A DNA stretch of 64,000 nucleotides from Candidatus Abyssobacteria bacterium SURF_5 (GCA_003598085.1 QZKU01000114.1:35758-99757); one strand, 5' to 3'. Shown: positions 17,123-26,409, counted from the first letter of the stretch. Made by a program: numbers and translations. The notes: generated from the letters alone by a model not told the origin.

Positions 17123-18088
17123 CTAGACCGCGATCCGAATGCTGCCCCAACGCGTAATCTTGAGGAGATGATCGGCCGACAGAGCATCGAAAGCCGCCTC
17201 TCCATCGATCTGGCACGGCGCAGGTCCGTGCAACTGGATTTCCGCCCGCTCCGCTCGAACCTGGACGATCCCGCGCGGCAACGTCAAAAAGCGAAGGAAA
17301 CGGGTGAGAATCACTATGATGAACTGGAACAGCGTCTCTACCACCGTAATCTCAAATCGGCCGTCGTCCAATCGGGCACCCGGATTGATCCTTGTTCCTC
17401 CCGCATATACCGGCAGATTCGTCACGATTACAGCGCGTACAGGCTGATCAAAAGTAAGACGCTTCTCGGCACCGGAATATTCGATTGAAACAACTACGGG
17501 CGGCGACAAGCGGAAGCCCGCGTTTTTGACGCCCATCAGAAAGTAAATCAGGTTGTTCACGAACCGCCCCCGTGGGAGCAGCCGAATCCAGCGCGATTTG
17601 CGCATCTGGGCGAAATCGCTTACAATGATGGCGTCGAATCCCATGCTGAAGTAATTGCAGAAGAAGAATCTCCCGTTGATCGCAAGAATATCCAGCAGTA
17701 TCGGCCGCGCGGAAAGAAGTCTGTCAATGGTTGCGCGTAGGACGCGATCATCGGTAAAATCGGCTCGTAGCGGCGCGCCGAGAGCGCGCGCCAGATCATT
17801 GCTGGTCCCGACCGGTACGACGCCCAGCGCCGGCGTCCTCTTCGACTGCATCATACGGCTGATCAACTGGCTGACGGTTCCGTCGCCGCCGACAGCAATA
17901 AGCATTTCCGATTCCGAGATAAGGCTGATCATTTCATCTTCAGACAGCCTGTCTACCGTGAATACCGCCGCTTCTCCCTCCCCGAGCCGAGGATGATCCT
18001 TGACAATTCGCATCAGCATTGCGGCAATCTGAGCGCCTTCGCCTGCACCCGAAGCGGGATTCACTATAAATGCGTATTTTCGCTGCAT
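17123..18088 (-). CDS. diacylglycerol kinase-family (YegS-like) lipid kinase
   Basis: 321 residues from the ATG at 18088, which is preceded by GGAGG/GTGGAG; the frame is open further upstream to 18214 without a good start. Family motifs are FIVNPASGAG (strand 1 and phosphate loop), AVGGDGTVSQLI (nucleotide binding, GGDG), GVVPVGTSNDLARALG (PxGTxND), YFSMGFDAIIV and YAGGTRINPGA. These proteins phosphorylate diacylglycerol, phosphatidylglycerol, sphingoid or polyprenyl lipids; the substrate is not determined. The C-terminal Ig-like lobe ends with the AEIQLHGPAPCQIDGEA segment typical of the fold. Confidence 0.92.
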   Translation of the reverse strand: MQRKYAFIVNPASGAGEGAQIAAMLMRIVKDHPRLGEGEAAVFTVDRLSEDEMISLISESEMLIAVGGDGTVSQLISRMMQSKRTPALGVVPVGTSNDLARALGAPLRADFTDDRVLRATIDRLLSARPILLDILAINGRFFFCNYFSMGFDAIIVSDFAQMRKSRWIRLLPRGRFVNNLIYFLMGVKNAGFRLSPPVVVSIEYSGAEKRLTFDQPVRAVIVTNLPVYAGGTRINPGARLDDGRFEITVVETLFQFIIVILTRFLRFLTLPRGIVQVRAERAEIQLHGPAPCQIDGEAAFDALSADHLLKITRWGSIRIAV

Positions 18089-18226
18089 AATCTCCACGCC
18101 TGCCTCCAAACCACGATCGATTGAAGCCCCTCCTGCAAAGGTAACATATACTTTCCTCTTATTCAAATACCGGGAGGTTTCCACCATCTCAAGAACCCAC
18201 CGCAGGCGCGACATCCTAACAACATC

Positions 18227-18265
18227 GTCATTCTGACCACGCGCTTCGCGTGGGAAGAATCTCTC
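18227..18265. repeat. dispersed 39-bp repeat, copy 1
   Basis: GTCATTCTGACCACGCG followed by C, then TTCGCGTGGGAAGAATCTCTC. A second copy at 22813-22851 differs at one base. The core CCACGCG/CGCGTGG is an inverted repeat that can fold into a hairpin with a short loop. Such intergenic elements are widespread in bacterial genomes and non-coding. Confidence 0.75.
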
Positions 18266-18336
18266 CTCGGCCCGGATATAGGCACTCCACGGCGGAATTG
18301 CTCATCGACGCATTCTCTGTCCCCGAAGCCCCAGAA

Positions 18337-18366
18337 TTGAAGAACCCTACGCGAAACTGGTATAAT
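18337..18366 (+). promoter_or_regulatory. sigma-70-type promoter for the M24 peptidase gene
   Basis: TTGAAG (18337-18342) and an exact TATAAT (18361-18366) are 18 bp apart, 43 bp before the ATG. The rest of the 320-bp divergent gap (18089-18408) holds only the 39-bp repeat. Confidence 0.7.
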
Positions 18367-18408
18367 CGTGCGTCCCACCATCAACATGAAACAGCCGGAG
18401 GAGAGATA

Positions 18409-19581
18409 ATGAACATCTACATAGATTACCCCGCCAGGATGGAAAGAATTCGTCGAGAGATGGCCGTAGAAGGAGTCGACATCCTTCTGGCCACTCGCGA
18501 AAAAAGCGTTTGTTACATCAGCGGCGCCTTCGTTCCGTGGAGAAGCTACGCTCTTATGTCGTCGGACGGCAGAATCGAAGTGAACACCCTCCTCATGGAC
18601 TTCGAACGCGTGAAGGCCGAATCCTGGCTTGGCGACAGAGTCGTCGGATCAGGTCCGGTCCTTCCCGGATTCTCGCTCATCGAGCAAGCCGTTGCCCGCA
18701 TTCAATCCTGGGGATACGCGGAGAAAACGATTGGCGTCGAACTCGGACATTCTCCTCGATTGGCGGCAGGTTTCCTGTTTGCCACCGAATACGAGATGCT
18801 CCTCAAAGACCTGCCAAAGGCGACCTTCGTCAATGCAATCAACGTCGTCGATAAAGTCTCCGCAACCAAAGAAACCGGCGAGATCGCCCTGATGAAGCGG
18901 GCGGCAGCCATTTGTGATGCCGCACAGGAAGCCGTGAGGAACGAGCTTCGCCCGGGCTTGACAGAACTCGAAATAGCAGGCATCGGCGAGCTGACAATGC
19001 GTCAGCTTGGGAGCGAGTTCCACTGGCCGATCACCGGCAGCAACGAGATCGCCTCCGGCGAGCGCACCGCTTACGCCCAATGCGGATGCACTCCGCCCAC
19101 CGATCGAATCGTACAGCCCGGCGACAACGTGCTCGTCGACCTCCACAGCACATATGGCCACTATTACTCCGACCTGTCACACAACTACATCATCGGAAAA
19201 CCGACAAGAGAACAGGAAAGACTCGCGGAAGCGTATACCGGCGCCGCCGAATTCCTGATCAGCAAACTTGTCCCCGGGGCGCGCGTGCCCGATATCTGGC
19301 AGGAAATGATGGATTACCTCAGTTCCGCCGGCTACGTGCAGGACGCGCTCGCTGCATTCGGGCATGGCATCGGCATCGTCGGCCACGAGTGGTACCCGGC
19401 AATAACCAGCGGCGAGGAGTTCAGCCACATCGTGCTCGAACCGAATCTGACCGAAGTGGCCGCACTCGTGATCAACCGGCCCGGTGTCGGCGGACACCGC
19501 CTTGAGTGCCCCGTCCTCATCACACAGTCCGGAAACGAAGTCCTGACAAAAACTCCGATCCGGCCGACCATCATTGCGTGA
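18409..19581 (+). CDS. M24-family metallopeptidase (Xaa-Pro dipeptidase-like)
   Basis: 390 residues from the ATG at 18409, which follows GGAGGAGAG; the open frame upstream is not coding. The N-terminal creatinase-like domain (1-155) precedes the pita-bread catalytic domain. Metal ligands are visible: two Asp in VDLHSTYGHYYSD, His in FGHGIGIVGHE, Glu in LEPNLTE and Glu in GGHRLECPVLIT. The enzyme should be an active two-metal aminopeptidase or prolidase of the cytoplasm. Some members act as creatinases or on other amide bonds, so the exact substrate is open. It is monocistronic. Confidence 0.9.
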   Translation: MNIYIDYPARMERIRREMAVEGVDILLATREKSVCYISGAFVPWRSYALMSSDGRIEVNTLLMDFERVKAESWLGDRVVGSGPVLPGFSLIEQAVARIQSWGYAEKTIGVELGHSPRLAAGFLFATEYEMLLKDLPKATFVNAINVVDKVSATKETGEIALMKRAAAICDAAQEAVRNELRPGLTELEIAGIGELTMRQLGSEFHWPITGSNEIASGERTAYAQCGCTPPTDRIVQPGDNVLVDLHSTYGHYYSDLSHNYIIGKPTREQERLAEAYTGAAEFLISKLVPGARVPDIWQEMMDYLSSAGYVQDALAAFGHGIGIVGHEWYPAITSGEEFSHIVLEPNLTEVAALVINRPGVGGHRLECPVLITQSGNEVLTKTPIRPTIIA

Positions 19582-19686
19582 AAATAGAAGATCGGCATTT
19601 ACGTGCGAAACGGGAAGCGGATTAGGCTGGCTCCATTAGCGGCAGCGGCGCACAGGTGTCATATTCAAAAAAAGTCCTGTCCGCCC

Positions 19687-19715
19687 TTGTCTTTCACAAC
19701 TCCTGTGGTTATGCT
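19687..19715 (+). promoter_or_regulatory. probable promoter for the lone receiver gene
   Basis: TTGTCT (19687-19692) and TATGCT (19710-19715) are spaced by 17 bp, about 46 bp before the receiver ATG. Both boxes deviate from consensus. Confidence 0.4.
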
Positions 19716-19761
19716 TAGAAAGCCGCCCCTTCACTTCGACAGCAGAATTTGAGGGATCGAT

Positions 19762-20115
19762 ATGCCAACAATTGATGTCCTCCTCGTGGAAGACGACGCG
19801 ATGCAAAGACGGCAACTCGTCAGAGTCTTGAAATCGGAAGGGTATCAAATAAGCGAATCCTCTACAGTGGAAGAGGCTATTCGTATTCTCGGCGCCGAAA
19901 GAATCGATCTCGTGGTGACCGATAAATTCATGCCCGATCGTGATGGCCTTTCACTGCTCGAACATGTCCGCCTCCATCACCCGGGTGTCCCCGTCATCAT
20001 AATGACCGGCCATGCAGAAGAGGAAATGCATCCGGAACCGGATGCCTTGCTCATAAAACCCTTTAGCAGCGAAGAGCTGAAAAAAATAGTCCGCAGCCTG
20101 ATTCAGCTTTCTTAA
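19762..20115 (+). CDS. single-domain response regulator (CheY-like)
   Basis: 117 residues, only the receiver fold: VEDDA acidic pair, phospho-acceptor D54 in VVTDKFMPDRDG, Thr in IIMTGHA and Lys in LLIKPFSSEE. The alpha4 region is shorter than usual (the loop after TGHA goes directly to EEEMHPEPDALLIKP). No kinase is adjacent, so it is an orphan that could serve any of the kinases at the left end. Its stop overlaps the convergent SDR stop by 4 bp. Confidence 0.9.
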   Translation: MPTIDVLLVEDDAMQRRQLVRVLKSEGYQISESSTVEEAIRILGAERIDLVVTDKFMPDRDGLSLLEHVRLHHPGVPVIIMTGHAEEEMHPEPDALLIKPFSSEELKKIVRSLIQLS

Positions 20116-20948
20116 TGCGCGCCGAACTCCATCCCGCCGGTCACCGCCACCGTTTGCCCCACCATGTAGTTGGATTGTTTCGACACCAAAAAAGCAACCA
20201 CATTGGCGATATCAGCGGCAACGGCCGGGCGTCCGAGCGGAATCTGCGAGATGATGCGCCGGCGCGCTTCCTCAGGCGTCCCGCCCCGCACAAACGAGAG
20301 AAACTCATACTCTTCAAAGCCGAGATCGGTCTCGACCATTGCCGGACACACGCAGTTGATGTTGATGTTGAATTGCGAAAATTCGGCGGCCATGATCTGC
20401 GTCATTCCGACAACTGAAAATTTGGAGGCGCCGTAAGCCCCATACTGCGCGGACCCGCGCAGCCCTGCGGTCGAGGCAATGTTGACGATCTTGCCTTCTC
20501 TCCTCTCCATCATCCCCGGAAGCACCGCCTGGCAACACAAAAAAGTGCCCTTTGCGTTTACGGCAAACGTCTTGTCCCAGGCTTCTTCGCTGATGGTTAA
20601 TATCGGACCGACGCCAACTCCGGTGCCGGCATTATTCACCAAAACATCGATTCGCCCGAACGCATCCACAGTTTCATTTACCATCTGCTCGATTTCATTT
20701 TTTTTCGCAACATCGACCCTGCATGCAAGCGCTCGGCGACCCATTGCCTCTATTTCTCTTACCACTGCCTGCAGTTGTTCCCAATCACCGAGATTGTAAA
20801 ATGCAAGGTCCCCCTCATACCTGCGGCAGATATCGCTGATGACAATATCCGCACCCATTGAAGCCAGTTTTAGTGCGCATGCCCGGCCGATGCCGCGGGG
20901 ACGTCCAACTCCCGTTACGACTGCAACCTTCCCCTCTAACTCCCCCAT
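20112..20948 (-). CDS. short-chain dehydrogenase/reductase
   Basis: 278 residues. A Rossmann fold with cofactor motif TGVGRPRGIGRA, NNAGTG, the catalytic Ser in NIASTAG, and YGAYGASKF containing the Tyr-x-x-x-Lys pair. Classical SDR, probably NAD(P)-dependent, acting on an alcohol or carbonyl of unknown identity. The motif has a two-residue insertion relative to TGxxxGIG. The start at 20948 follows CGGAGGAAAAG and comes 55 nt after the ThDP enzyme stop, placing it last in the 26.4-20.1 kb cluster. Confidence 0.9.
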   Translation of the reverse strand: MGELEGKVAVVTGVGRPRGIGRACALKLASMGADIVISDICRRYEGDLAFYNLGDWEQLQAVVREIEAMGRRALACRVDVAKKNEIEQMVNETVDAFGRIDVLVNNAGTGVGVGPILTISEEAWDKTFAVNAKGTFLCCQAVLPGMMERREGKIVNIASTAGLRGSAQYGAYGASKFSVVGMTQIMAAEFSQFNININCVCPAMVETDLGFEEYEFLSFVRGGTPEEARRRIISQIPLGRPAVAADIANVVAFLVSKQSNYMVGQTVAVTGGMEFGAH

Positions 20949-21003
20949 TTTCTTTTCCTCCGTTTCATTCGCTCCGTCGGCCCGGCATAACCGGCCGCAA
21001 ATG

Positions 21004-22725
21004 CTACTCGGCAGCTTGCTCGCCGCTGTAAACCCGAGCAAACTCGAGCAATCCCGGCGGCCAGGTGTTCGCTTCCTTGTTGGTTACCACGTGGATAACC
21101 GAAGGCTTGGCCGAAGCGACAGCCCTCTCCAAAGCGGGCTCAAGATCAGCAATATTGTCTACGTATTCGCCGTGGCAGTCCATCGCGTCCGCTATCTTAT
21201 CATAGCGGATCGGGTAATGCGCCACGCCAACCATGAATTCCGGACCGCCAAATTCCATGATTTGGCCGGGCGCCTCCATCCCCCACTGATAATCGCAATT
21301 GATGATCACCACAATCGGCAAATTCTCGCGCTTCGCCGTCTCCAGTTCCATCAAATTGAATCCGCTCGCGCTGTCGCCCGTAACAACGTACACGAGCTTG
21401 TCGGGACATGCCAGCTTCGCCCCGAGCGCGTATGGGATCCCCGTCCCGAGATGGCCGAACTTCGACGTCCACAGCATACAGTCGGGCTCGAAAATGTGAT
21501 GGTAGTGCGCCGTATACAGGCCATTGTTTCCGCCATCCAGCACCATGATCGAATCCCGCGGAAAGAACCTCCTGACCGTTGCCGCCATTGCGCCGGGATG
21601 AACCGGCGAATCGGGCGAATCACCTGCTGTGGAAAGAAGTTCCTTGATCCACAGATCCTGTGTGGCGCGAAAAGACTCGACCCGCGCCCCCGGTCCGCGC
21701 CTCGGCCCAAGTTGTCTCACCCGCTCAAGAATGTCGGCGACGACTCTGCGCGCATCTCCAATGATCGCGATATCGACCTCGCGGCTAACCCCTATCCTCT
21801 CCGGATCGATGTCGATCTGTATAACCCGCTGCGCCTCCGGTTTCCCCCAATCGGGCGCCTGCCCCCGAAACTCCGTCTCGCCGAATTGACTGCCAATGAC
21901 AACCACGACGTCCGCATTCTTGCGCGCCTCGCGCACCGCCGGGCTCAGGCAGTGAAAACACTGGGGATGATCTTCGGCAACGACTCCGCGCGCGCCCGCG
22001 GATGTCGAAACCACCGCTCCCAGATATTCCGCAAGCTCGCATACGACTGCAGCCGCCTTCGAATGCTTCACGCCGCCGCCCGCATGAAGCAGCGGGAGCT
22101 TCGCCTTTGTCAGCAACTGCGCCGCCTCCTCCACCAGTTCCGGATTGGCCGCCAGCCTGTAGCCGACCCGGTACCGCTTGGGAGAAACCACTCGCACGGA
22201 ATCTTCGTCGCCGGTCGCATAAAAAATGTCATCCGGAACATCGAGCTGCACGGGACCCGGCTTGCAGGACGTTGCCGTCCGAAACGCCTTCTGTACAAGC
22301 TCGGGAATGCGAGCCCAATCGTTCACTACCGCATTCCACTTCGTTACCGGCTTGAACAGGTCCACCTGATTACAGTACTGAAAAGATCCTCCCCTGTCGG
22401 GATAGATGACCGGCCTGCGCCGATTGCACGTTATCGCCACGACCGGACTCCCTTCAGCATAAGCGGTAGCAATGCCTGAAACCAGATTCGCCGTGCCGGG
22501 ACCCGCCCCAGACATGCAAACAGCGGGCCGGCCGGTCATGCGAGTCATCGCATCGGCCATGTGCGCCGCGGCAGCCTCGTGGCGCGGCGGCACGAGGCGT
22601 ACTCCATAATCCTTGAGTTTTCCGAGCACAGGATTATATCCCGCATCCGGAACCGCAAAAATCGTCTTGATATCCTCCTGAGCCAAACATCGCAGGATGA
22701 GCTCACCACCGGTTATTTGTCCCAT
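21004..22725 (-). CDS. thiamine diphosphate-dependent enzyme (acetolactate synthase/decarboxylase-like)
   Basis: 573 residues with the three domains of the POX family. The PYR domain has the catalytic Glu in PPRHEAAAAHMADA and SGAGPGTAN; the central domain has IDIDPERIG; the PP domain has the ThDP/Mg motif starting GDSASGFNLMELETA and ending INCDYQW. Candidates are benzoylformate-type decarboxylases, aldehyde lyases, oxalyl-CoA decarboxylase-like or acetolactate synthase-like enzymes. No regulatory small subunit is adjacent, which argues against anabolic acetolactate synthase. It lies between an aminotransferase and an SDR, consistent with alpha-keto acid conversion followed by reduction. Start 22725 has GGAGGTC upstream. 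Confidence 0.88.
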   Translation of the reverse strand: MGQITGGELILRCLAQEDIKTIFAVPDAGYNPVLGKLKDYGVRLVPPRHEAAAAHMADAMTRMTGRPAVCMSGAGPGTANLVSGIATAYAEGSPVVAITCNRRRPVIYPDRGGSFQYCNQVDLFKPVTKWNAVVNDWARIPELVQKAFRTATSCKPGPVQLDVPDDIFYATGDEDSVRVVSPKRYRVGYRLAANPELVEEAAQLLTKAKLPLLHAGGGVKHSKAAAVVCELAEYLGAVVSTSAGARGVVAEDHPQCFHCLSPAVREARKNADVVVVIGSQFGETEFRGQAPDWGKPEAQRVIQIDIDPERIGVSREVDIAIIGDARRVVADILERVRQLGPRRGPGARVESFRATQDLWIKELLSTAGDSPDSPVHPGAMAATVRRFFPRDSIMVLDGGNNGLYTAHYHHIFEPDCMLWTSKFGHLGTGIPYALGAKLACPDKLVYVVTGDSASGFNLMELETAKRENLPIVVIINCDYQWGMEAPGQIMEFGGPEFMVGVAHYPIRYDKIADAMDCHGEYVDNIADLEPALERAVASAKPSVIHVVTNKEANTWPPGLLEFARVYSGEQAAE

Positions 22726-22812
22726 ACAGACCTCCAAAGATCGCTACCGACGCTCTTGTGCCTTCGTGCTTTCCCGTTCTTTCTGCTGAAAAGCGCAAGT
22801 CCTCCCAACGGA

Positions 22813-22851
22813 GTCATTCTGACCACGCGTTTCGCGTGGGAAGAATCTCTC
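22813..22851. repeat. dispersed 39-bp repeat, copy 2
   Basis: Same sequence as 18227-18265 with T in place of C in the hairpin loop. It lies in the 147-bp gap between the class III aminotransferase and the ThDP enzyme genes, which share a strand, so it interrupts a likely transcription unit. Confidence 0.75.
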
Positions 22852-22872
22852 CCGACCCTCTCTTCTTGCTGC

Positions 22873-24231
22873 TTATTCCAGTATCCCGTCCCGCTTCATC
22901 GCCATCAACGATTTTTTGAAACCCTCTATTATCAGTTCGATATCCTCATCAGTATGTGCGGCCGAAACGAAGACCGTGTGCAGATCAGGCATATACACCT
23001 TGTTGTACCGCATATAGTGGCCGAGAGCCGTTCCCTTCGCCCATCCTTCCGGGCTGAGGAGATCGCGCGGGTTCTCAGCTTTTCCCCAATGGAAATGAGG
23101 GACGAACCATGAGCCGAGTCCGAACAGTTGAAGCGGAAACTCGTTGTCCTTGCAAAACTCCTGAACCTCGCGCTTTATTCGCGCCGCCCGGCTATTGATG
23201 TAATCGTAAATCTCCGGATGATCGCCCAGATATTTCAGGACCGCGGCGCCGACTCCCGTGCTGATAGGATTGCCGCTGAACGTGCCGATGATGGCGCATT
23301 TCTCCTGGATGTCCTGGAAGAAGTCGCCCGTGGTGACAAGCGGCTGGAGCGCGTCGACGCTGCCGGCTATGGCGCCGATGGGGAAACCCCCGCCGATTAT
23401 CTTGCCGTACGTTGCCATATCCGGCACGACTCCAAAATATTCCTGCGCGCCTCCGTACGCGAGACGGAACCCGCTGATGACCTCATCGAAGATCAGCAGC
23501 ACACCGCACTCCCTCGTCACCTTTCGGAGTTGCCTGAGGAAATCGCCCATATCTATGGGGAGCGCGCTCGGAACCGGTTCGATGATGACCGCCGCCAGTT
23601 CATCTTTGTGTTTTCGAATCTTCTCGATACTCTCCGGTCGATTGTAAGAAAGCACCATGACTTGATCGACCGCCGCCTGCGGGATGCCCCTGGTGTCGGG
23701 CACGCTCAATGGGTCCTCAATCGTGCCGCCCCCAACTGAAAAGAGGCTGCTCACCTGAGCGTAATCATGCACTCCATGATAGCCGCCCTCGAACTTCGCA
23801 ATCTTGTCCTTCCCGGTTCGGGCGCGGGCAACCTTCATCGCGTGCATCGTGGCTTCCGTGCCTGAATTCGCAAAAGCGACCCTCTCGGCACAGGGAATCG
23901 CCTCAACCAGAATCTCGGCCATGCGCACTTCATTCTCGTGGGCGATCGCATACACCGTGCCCCTGCGCACCAGCTTTTCAACCGCATCGACAACGACGGG
24001 ATGGCTGTGCCCGAGTATGAGCGGACCATACGCCATGGTAACGTCAACGTATTCATTGCCGTCGAGATCCTTGATCCGACCCCCCTTTCCTTCCTTGACA
24101 AATACAACTGCCCTGGGCGCGCGAAACGGCCCGGTCGCCACAGGTGAGAGGAGCACCTTCTTCGCCCGTTCGAGCACCTCGTTCGACCTGCCCAGTTTTT
24201 CGGAAAATTTGCTCTCGATGTCGCTGCTCAT
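22873..24231 (-). CDS. class III PLP aminotransferase (glutamate-1-semialdehyde aminomutase-like)
   Basis: 452 residues. Family features: VAFANSGTEATMHAMK (PLP phosphate loop), the GGYHG motif, LLIFDEVISGFRLAYGG with the PLP-nitrogen Asp, and TYGKIIGGGFPIGAIAG with the Schiff-base Lys. The sequence style is that of HemL-like enzymes. The catabolic-looking neighbours (SDR, ThDP enzyme, TetR) suggest an omega-amino acid or 2-amino acid transaminase or aminomutase instead of haem synthesis. Start 24231 follows GAGGGGGAC. Confidence 0.88.
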   Translation of the reverse strand: MSSDIESKFSEKLGRSNEVLERAKKVLLSPVATGPFRAPRAVVFVKEGKGGRIKDLDGNEYVDVTMAYGPLILGHSHPVVVDAVEKLVRRGTVYAIAHENEVRMAEILVEAIPCAERVAFANSGTEATMHAMKVARARTGKDKIAKFEGGYHGVHDYAQVSSLFSVGGGTIEDPLSVPDTRGIPQAAVDQVMVLSYNRPESIEKIRKHKDELAAVIIEPVPSALPIDMGDFLRQLRKVTRECGVLLIFDEVISGFRLAYGGAQEYFGVVPDMATYGKIIGGGFPIGAIAGSVDALQPLVTTGDFFQDIQEKCAIIGTFSGNPISTGVGAAVLKYLGDHPEIYDYINSRAARIKREVQEFCKDNEFPLQLFGLGSWFVPHFHWGKAENPRDLLSPEGWAKGTALGHYMRYNKVYMPDLHTVFVSAAHTDEDIELIIEGFKKSLMAMKRDGILE

Positions 24232-24337
24232 ATTGTCCCCCTCACTTTCGAATGAGTTAATTCTCGAATCGTCCATTGGAAAGATGAGGGAACGCCGATT
24301 GCCGGCCCGCCCCCCGCTCTCCAGCGCCGTCCAATTC

Positions 24338-25108
24338 TTACAGCATCTCCAGCAAAGGCATTACCAGGCCCATACTCAGGCCGGCCGTCATGCCGCCGTC
24401 TATACAGATGGCCTGGCCGGAGATAAACGAACAGTCGTTCGAGCACAGAAAATGGAATGCGGCTGCCACCTCCTCGGGTTTGCACAGCCGGCCGAGCGGC
24501 ATCATCAGCTTCGAAAGCTTCAATTCAGCTTCGCCCCCCGGCCCGTAAGCCATCGGTGTGTCCACCGTCCCCGGACAAACACAGTTGACGCGAATGTTGC
24601 GACCCGCCAGTTCCAGCGCGGCCGTCTTCGTTATGGCAATAACCGCGGCCTTGGATGCGACATACGGGGAATACATGGCTACCCCCTGTATGCCCGCCAC
24701 CGAGGCCGTGTTCACTATCGAGCCGCCGTTGTTCATGTGGTCGACTGAATGCTTGATCCCGAACAAGACTCCCATTGAATTCAGGCGAAAACTCGATTCA
24801 TAATCCTCCGCGGGAAGCTGCGAAATAAAATTCGCGCCACTGCCGTCTCCTCCCCCGGCATTATTGATCACAATGTCGATGCGCCCGTGCCTTCGCGCCG
24901 TTTCGTCCATCAGCGCCTTCACCTGCTCCTCGCGGGTCACATCCGTCCTGATGAACAGGCCGCCGATCTCCCGCGCAACCGAGGTCGCATCATTCTTATC
25001 CGCAACCACCACCGTGGCGCCCGCGTGGGAGAACCGGCGAGCCGTAGCCAATCCTATCCCCGACGCGGCGCCCGTTACCACAGCCACTTTCCCTTCAAGC
25101 GAAAACAT
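24338..25108 (-). CDS. short-chain dehydrogenase/reductase
   Basis: 256 residues, the classical SDR size. TGAASGIGLATARR cofactor motif, NNAGGGDG, catalytic Ser in NTASVAG, YSPYVASKAAV with Tyr and Lys, and the C-terminal PEEVAAAFHFLCS and GQAICIDGGMT segments. NAD(P)-dependent oxidoreductase of unknown substrate. AAGGAG precedes the ATG. It starts 15 nt after the GNAT gene stop and is followed by the aminotransferase, so the cluster contains two distinct SDRs at its two ends. Confidence 0.93.
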   Translation of the reverse strand: MFSLEGKVAVVTGAASGIGLATARRFSHAGATVVVADKNDATSVAREIGGLFIRTDVTREEQVKALMDETARRHGRIDIVINNAGGGDGSGANFISQLPAEDYESSFRLNSMGVLFGIKHSVDHMNNGGSIVNTASVAGIQGVAMYSPYVASKAAVIAITKTAALELAGRNIRVNCVCPGTVDTPMAYGPGGEAELKLSKLMMPLGRLCKPEEVAAAFHFLCSNDCSFISGQAICIDGGMTAGLSMGLVMPLLEML

Positions 25109-25123
25109 CCTGCCTCGCTCCTT

Positions 25124-25756
25124 TCATTTAATCCCGTTGCGTACCATATGGTGGTTCGGGACCCCCAGAGGACTTGTTATTGAAATCGTATTGAATCCGA
25201 ATCTCTCATAAAGCGGGAGAGCCTTGGGATTCGTCGAGCTGAGATAGATGGCCGTATTCTCTTTATCCGCTCGTTCGATCAGATACTTCAGCAGAACACT
25301 GCCAATACCGTTTCCCTGCCGCTTTGGCTCGATCCCGAGTGTGCTCAGGTAATAGTGCGGCTCGCACGGACGATGATGCTCATCGTCCTGCGCCGAGACC
25401 CAGCCGCGCCGAAACGAACCCGGATTGAGCTGCAACAGCATCCTCAGGAAAAATCTCGCCAGCTCCTTCACGCCTATCGGCTCCTCTCCCGGAGCGCACA
25501 CCAGCATGACCCCGACCAGCTCTCCACCCGCCAGCACACATGCCGACGCATTGTAGCGCAAGAATGAAGAGATCAGAATCGAATAGTGGGATTGAAGTAT
25601 CCTCTGCCGAACGCGGCGCGGCTTTCTGATAATGGTAATGACTTCCGAATCCTCCACAAACGCGCGCGCCAGGAGCGCCGCCGCCCGCTTTTTGATCATC
25701 TTCTGCAGCGGAACGATGACAACGTCTTCAAAAATCACGTCTCCCCGAATCTCCAC
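25124..25756 (-). CDS. GNAT-family acetyltransferase
   Basis: 210 residues from a GTG at 25756; an ATG 19 codons further in is an alternative. The acetyl-CoA motif A is YLSTLGIEPKRQGNGIGSVLL (R/Q-x-x-G-x-G) and motif B contains IYLSSTNPKALPLYERFGF, both typical of GNAT N-acetyltransferases. It stands between a TetR regulator and the SDR on the same strand, so it is probably part of the TetR-controlled unit. The acceptor is unknown. Confidence 0.88.
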   Translation of the reverse strand: MEIRGDVIFEDVVIVPLQKMIKKRAAALLARAFVEDSEVITIIRKPRRVRQRILQSHYSILISSFLRYNASACVLAGGELVGVMLVCAPGEEPIGVKELARFFLRMLLQLNPGSFRRGWVSAQDDEHHRPCEPHYYLSTLGIEPKRQGNGIGSVLLKYLIERADKENTAIYLSSTNPKALPLYERFGFNTISITSPLGVPNHHMVRNGIK

Positions 25757-25783
25757 CGACCTGCACTACCTTTCCTCGGCCGT

Positions 25784-26392
25784 TCATCTGGACCGGTTCT
25801 CTTCTCTTATGTATAACCGAATCATCTGCTTTGTCATGCTCGCTGCCTTCTTGAGAGAGACCCCGTTGGGAAGCATCTCCCATTGCAGCGAGATCCCGTC
25901 CTGTATCGCCATGATCATATCCGCAAGCTCTTGAATCTTCGCAGAAGACAGACCGGCGGCACCTTTGTTCTGGGCGAGCAAATCGATTATGGCCTTCCGG
26001 AAACGAGTATACAGCATCTTAAAGCTCTCGCGTATCCGCGGGTTGCGCTTGGCCTCCGCCCAGCAGTCGTAAAAAAAGCTCGCATACTCGTCATTAATCA
26101 TGACCGGGTTGAAAAGGAAATCGATTCCCTCCTCGAACCGCTTTTCGGGATCATCATGGCGCTGAAGCTCCTCAAGATACTTCGCGCTCACCTCATTGAC
26201 AATCATCTCGACCATCTCCTCGATGATTTCGTCCCGATCCTTGAAGTAATGATGCAGAATGCCCGGCTGGACACCGGCCTTCCGCGCAATATTCTTGATG
26301 GTCGTTTTCTGAAGCCCATACTCGGCGACACACCGATTCAGAGCACGGACAATTTGCTCGCGCCGCTCTTTCGCAAGACTCTTTCTTCCCAT
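25784..26392 (-). CDS. TetR-family transcriptional regulator
   Basis: 202 residues. The N-terminal helix-turn-helix spans about residues 10-55: REQIVRALNRCV, TTIKNIARKAGVQPGILHHYF, with the conserved HHYFKDRDE helix end. The remaining helical domain binds an unknown ligand. The start at 26392 follows CAGGAG. It heads the cluster with GNAT, SDR, aminotransferase, ThDP enzyme and SDR, and the inverted repeat in its own promoter suggests autoregulation. Confidence 0.95.
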   Translation of the reverse strand: MGRKSLAKERREQIVRALNRCVAEYGLQKTTIKNIARKAGVQPGILHHYFKDRDEIIEEMVEMIVNEVSAKYLEELQRHDDPEKRFEEGIDFLFNPVMINDEYASFFYDCWAEAKRNPRIRESFKMLYTRFRKAIIDLLAQNKGAAGLSSAKIQELADMIMAIQDGISLQWEMLPNGVSLKKAASMTKQMIRLYIREENRSR

Positions 26393-26409
26393 GACTCTCC
26401 TGTTATTTT

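Noticed and set aside
21004-22725. Acetolactate synthase large subunit of branched-chain amino acid synthesis
   Set aside because: No IlvN-type small subunit or other ilv/leu gene is nearby and the neighbours look catabolic.
22873-24231. HemL glutamate-1-semialdehyde aminomutase
   Set aside because: Sequence style is HemL-like, but the cluster of a TetR regulator, SDRs and a ThDP enzyme is not a haem locus. I call only the family.
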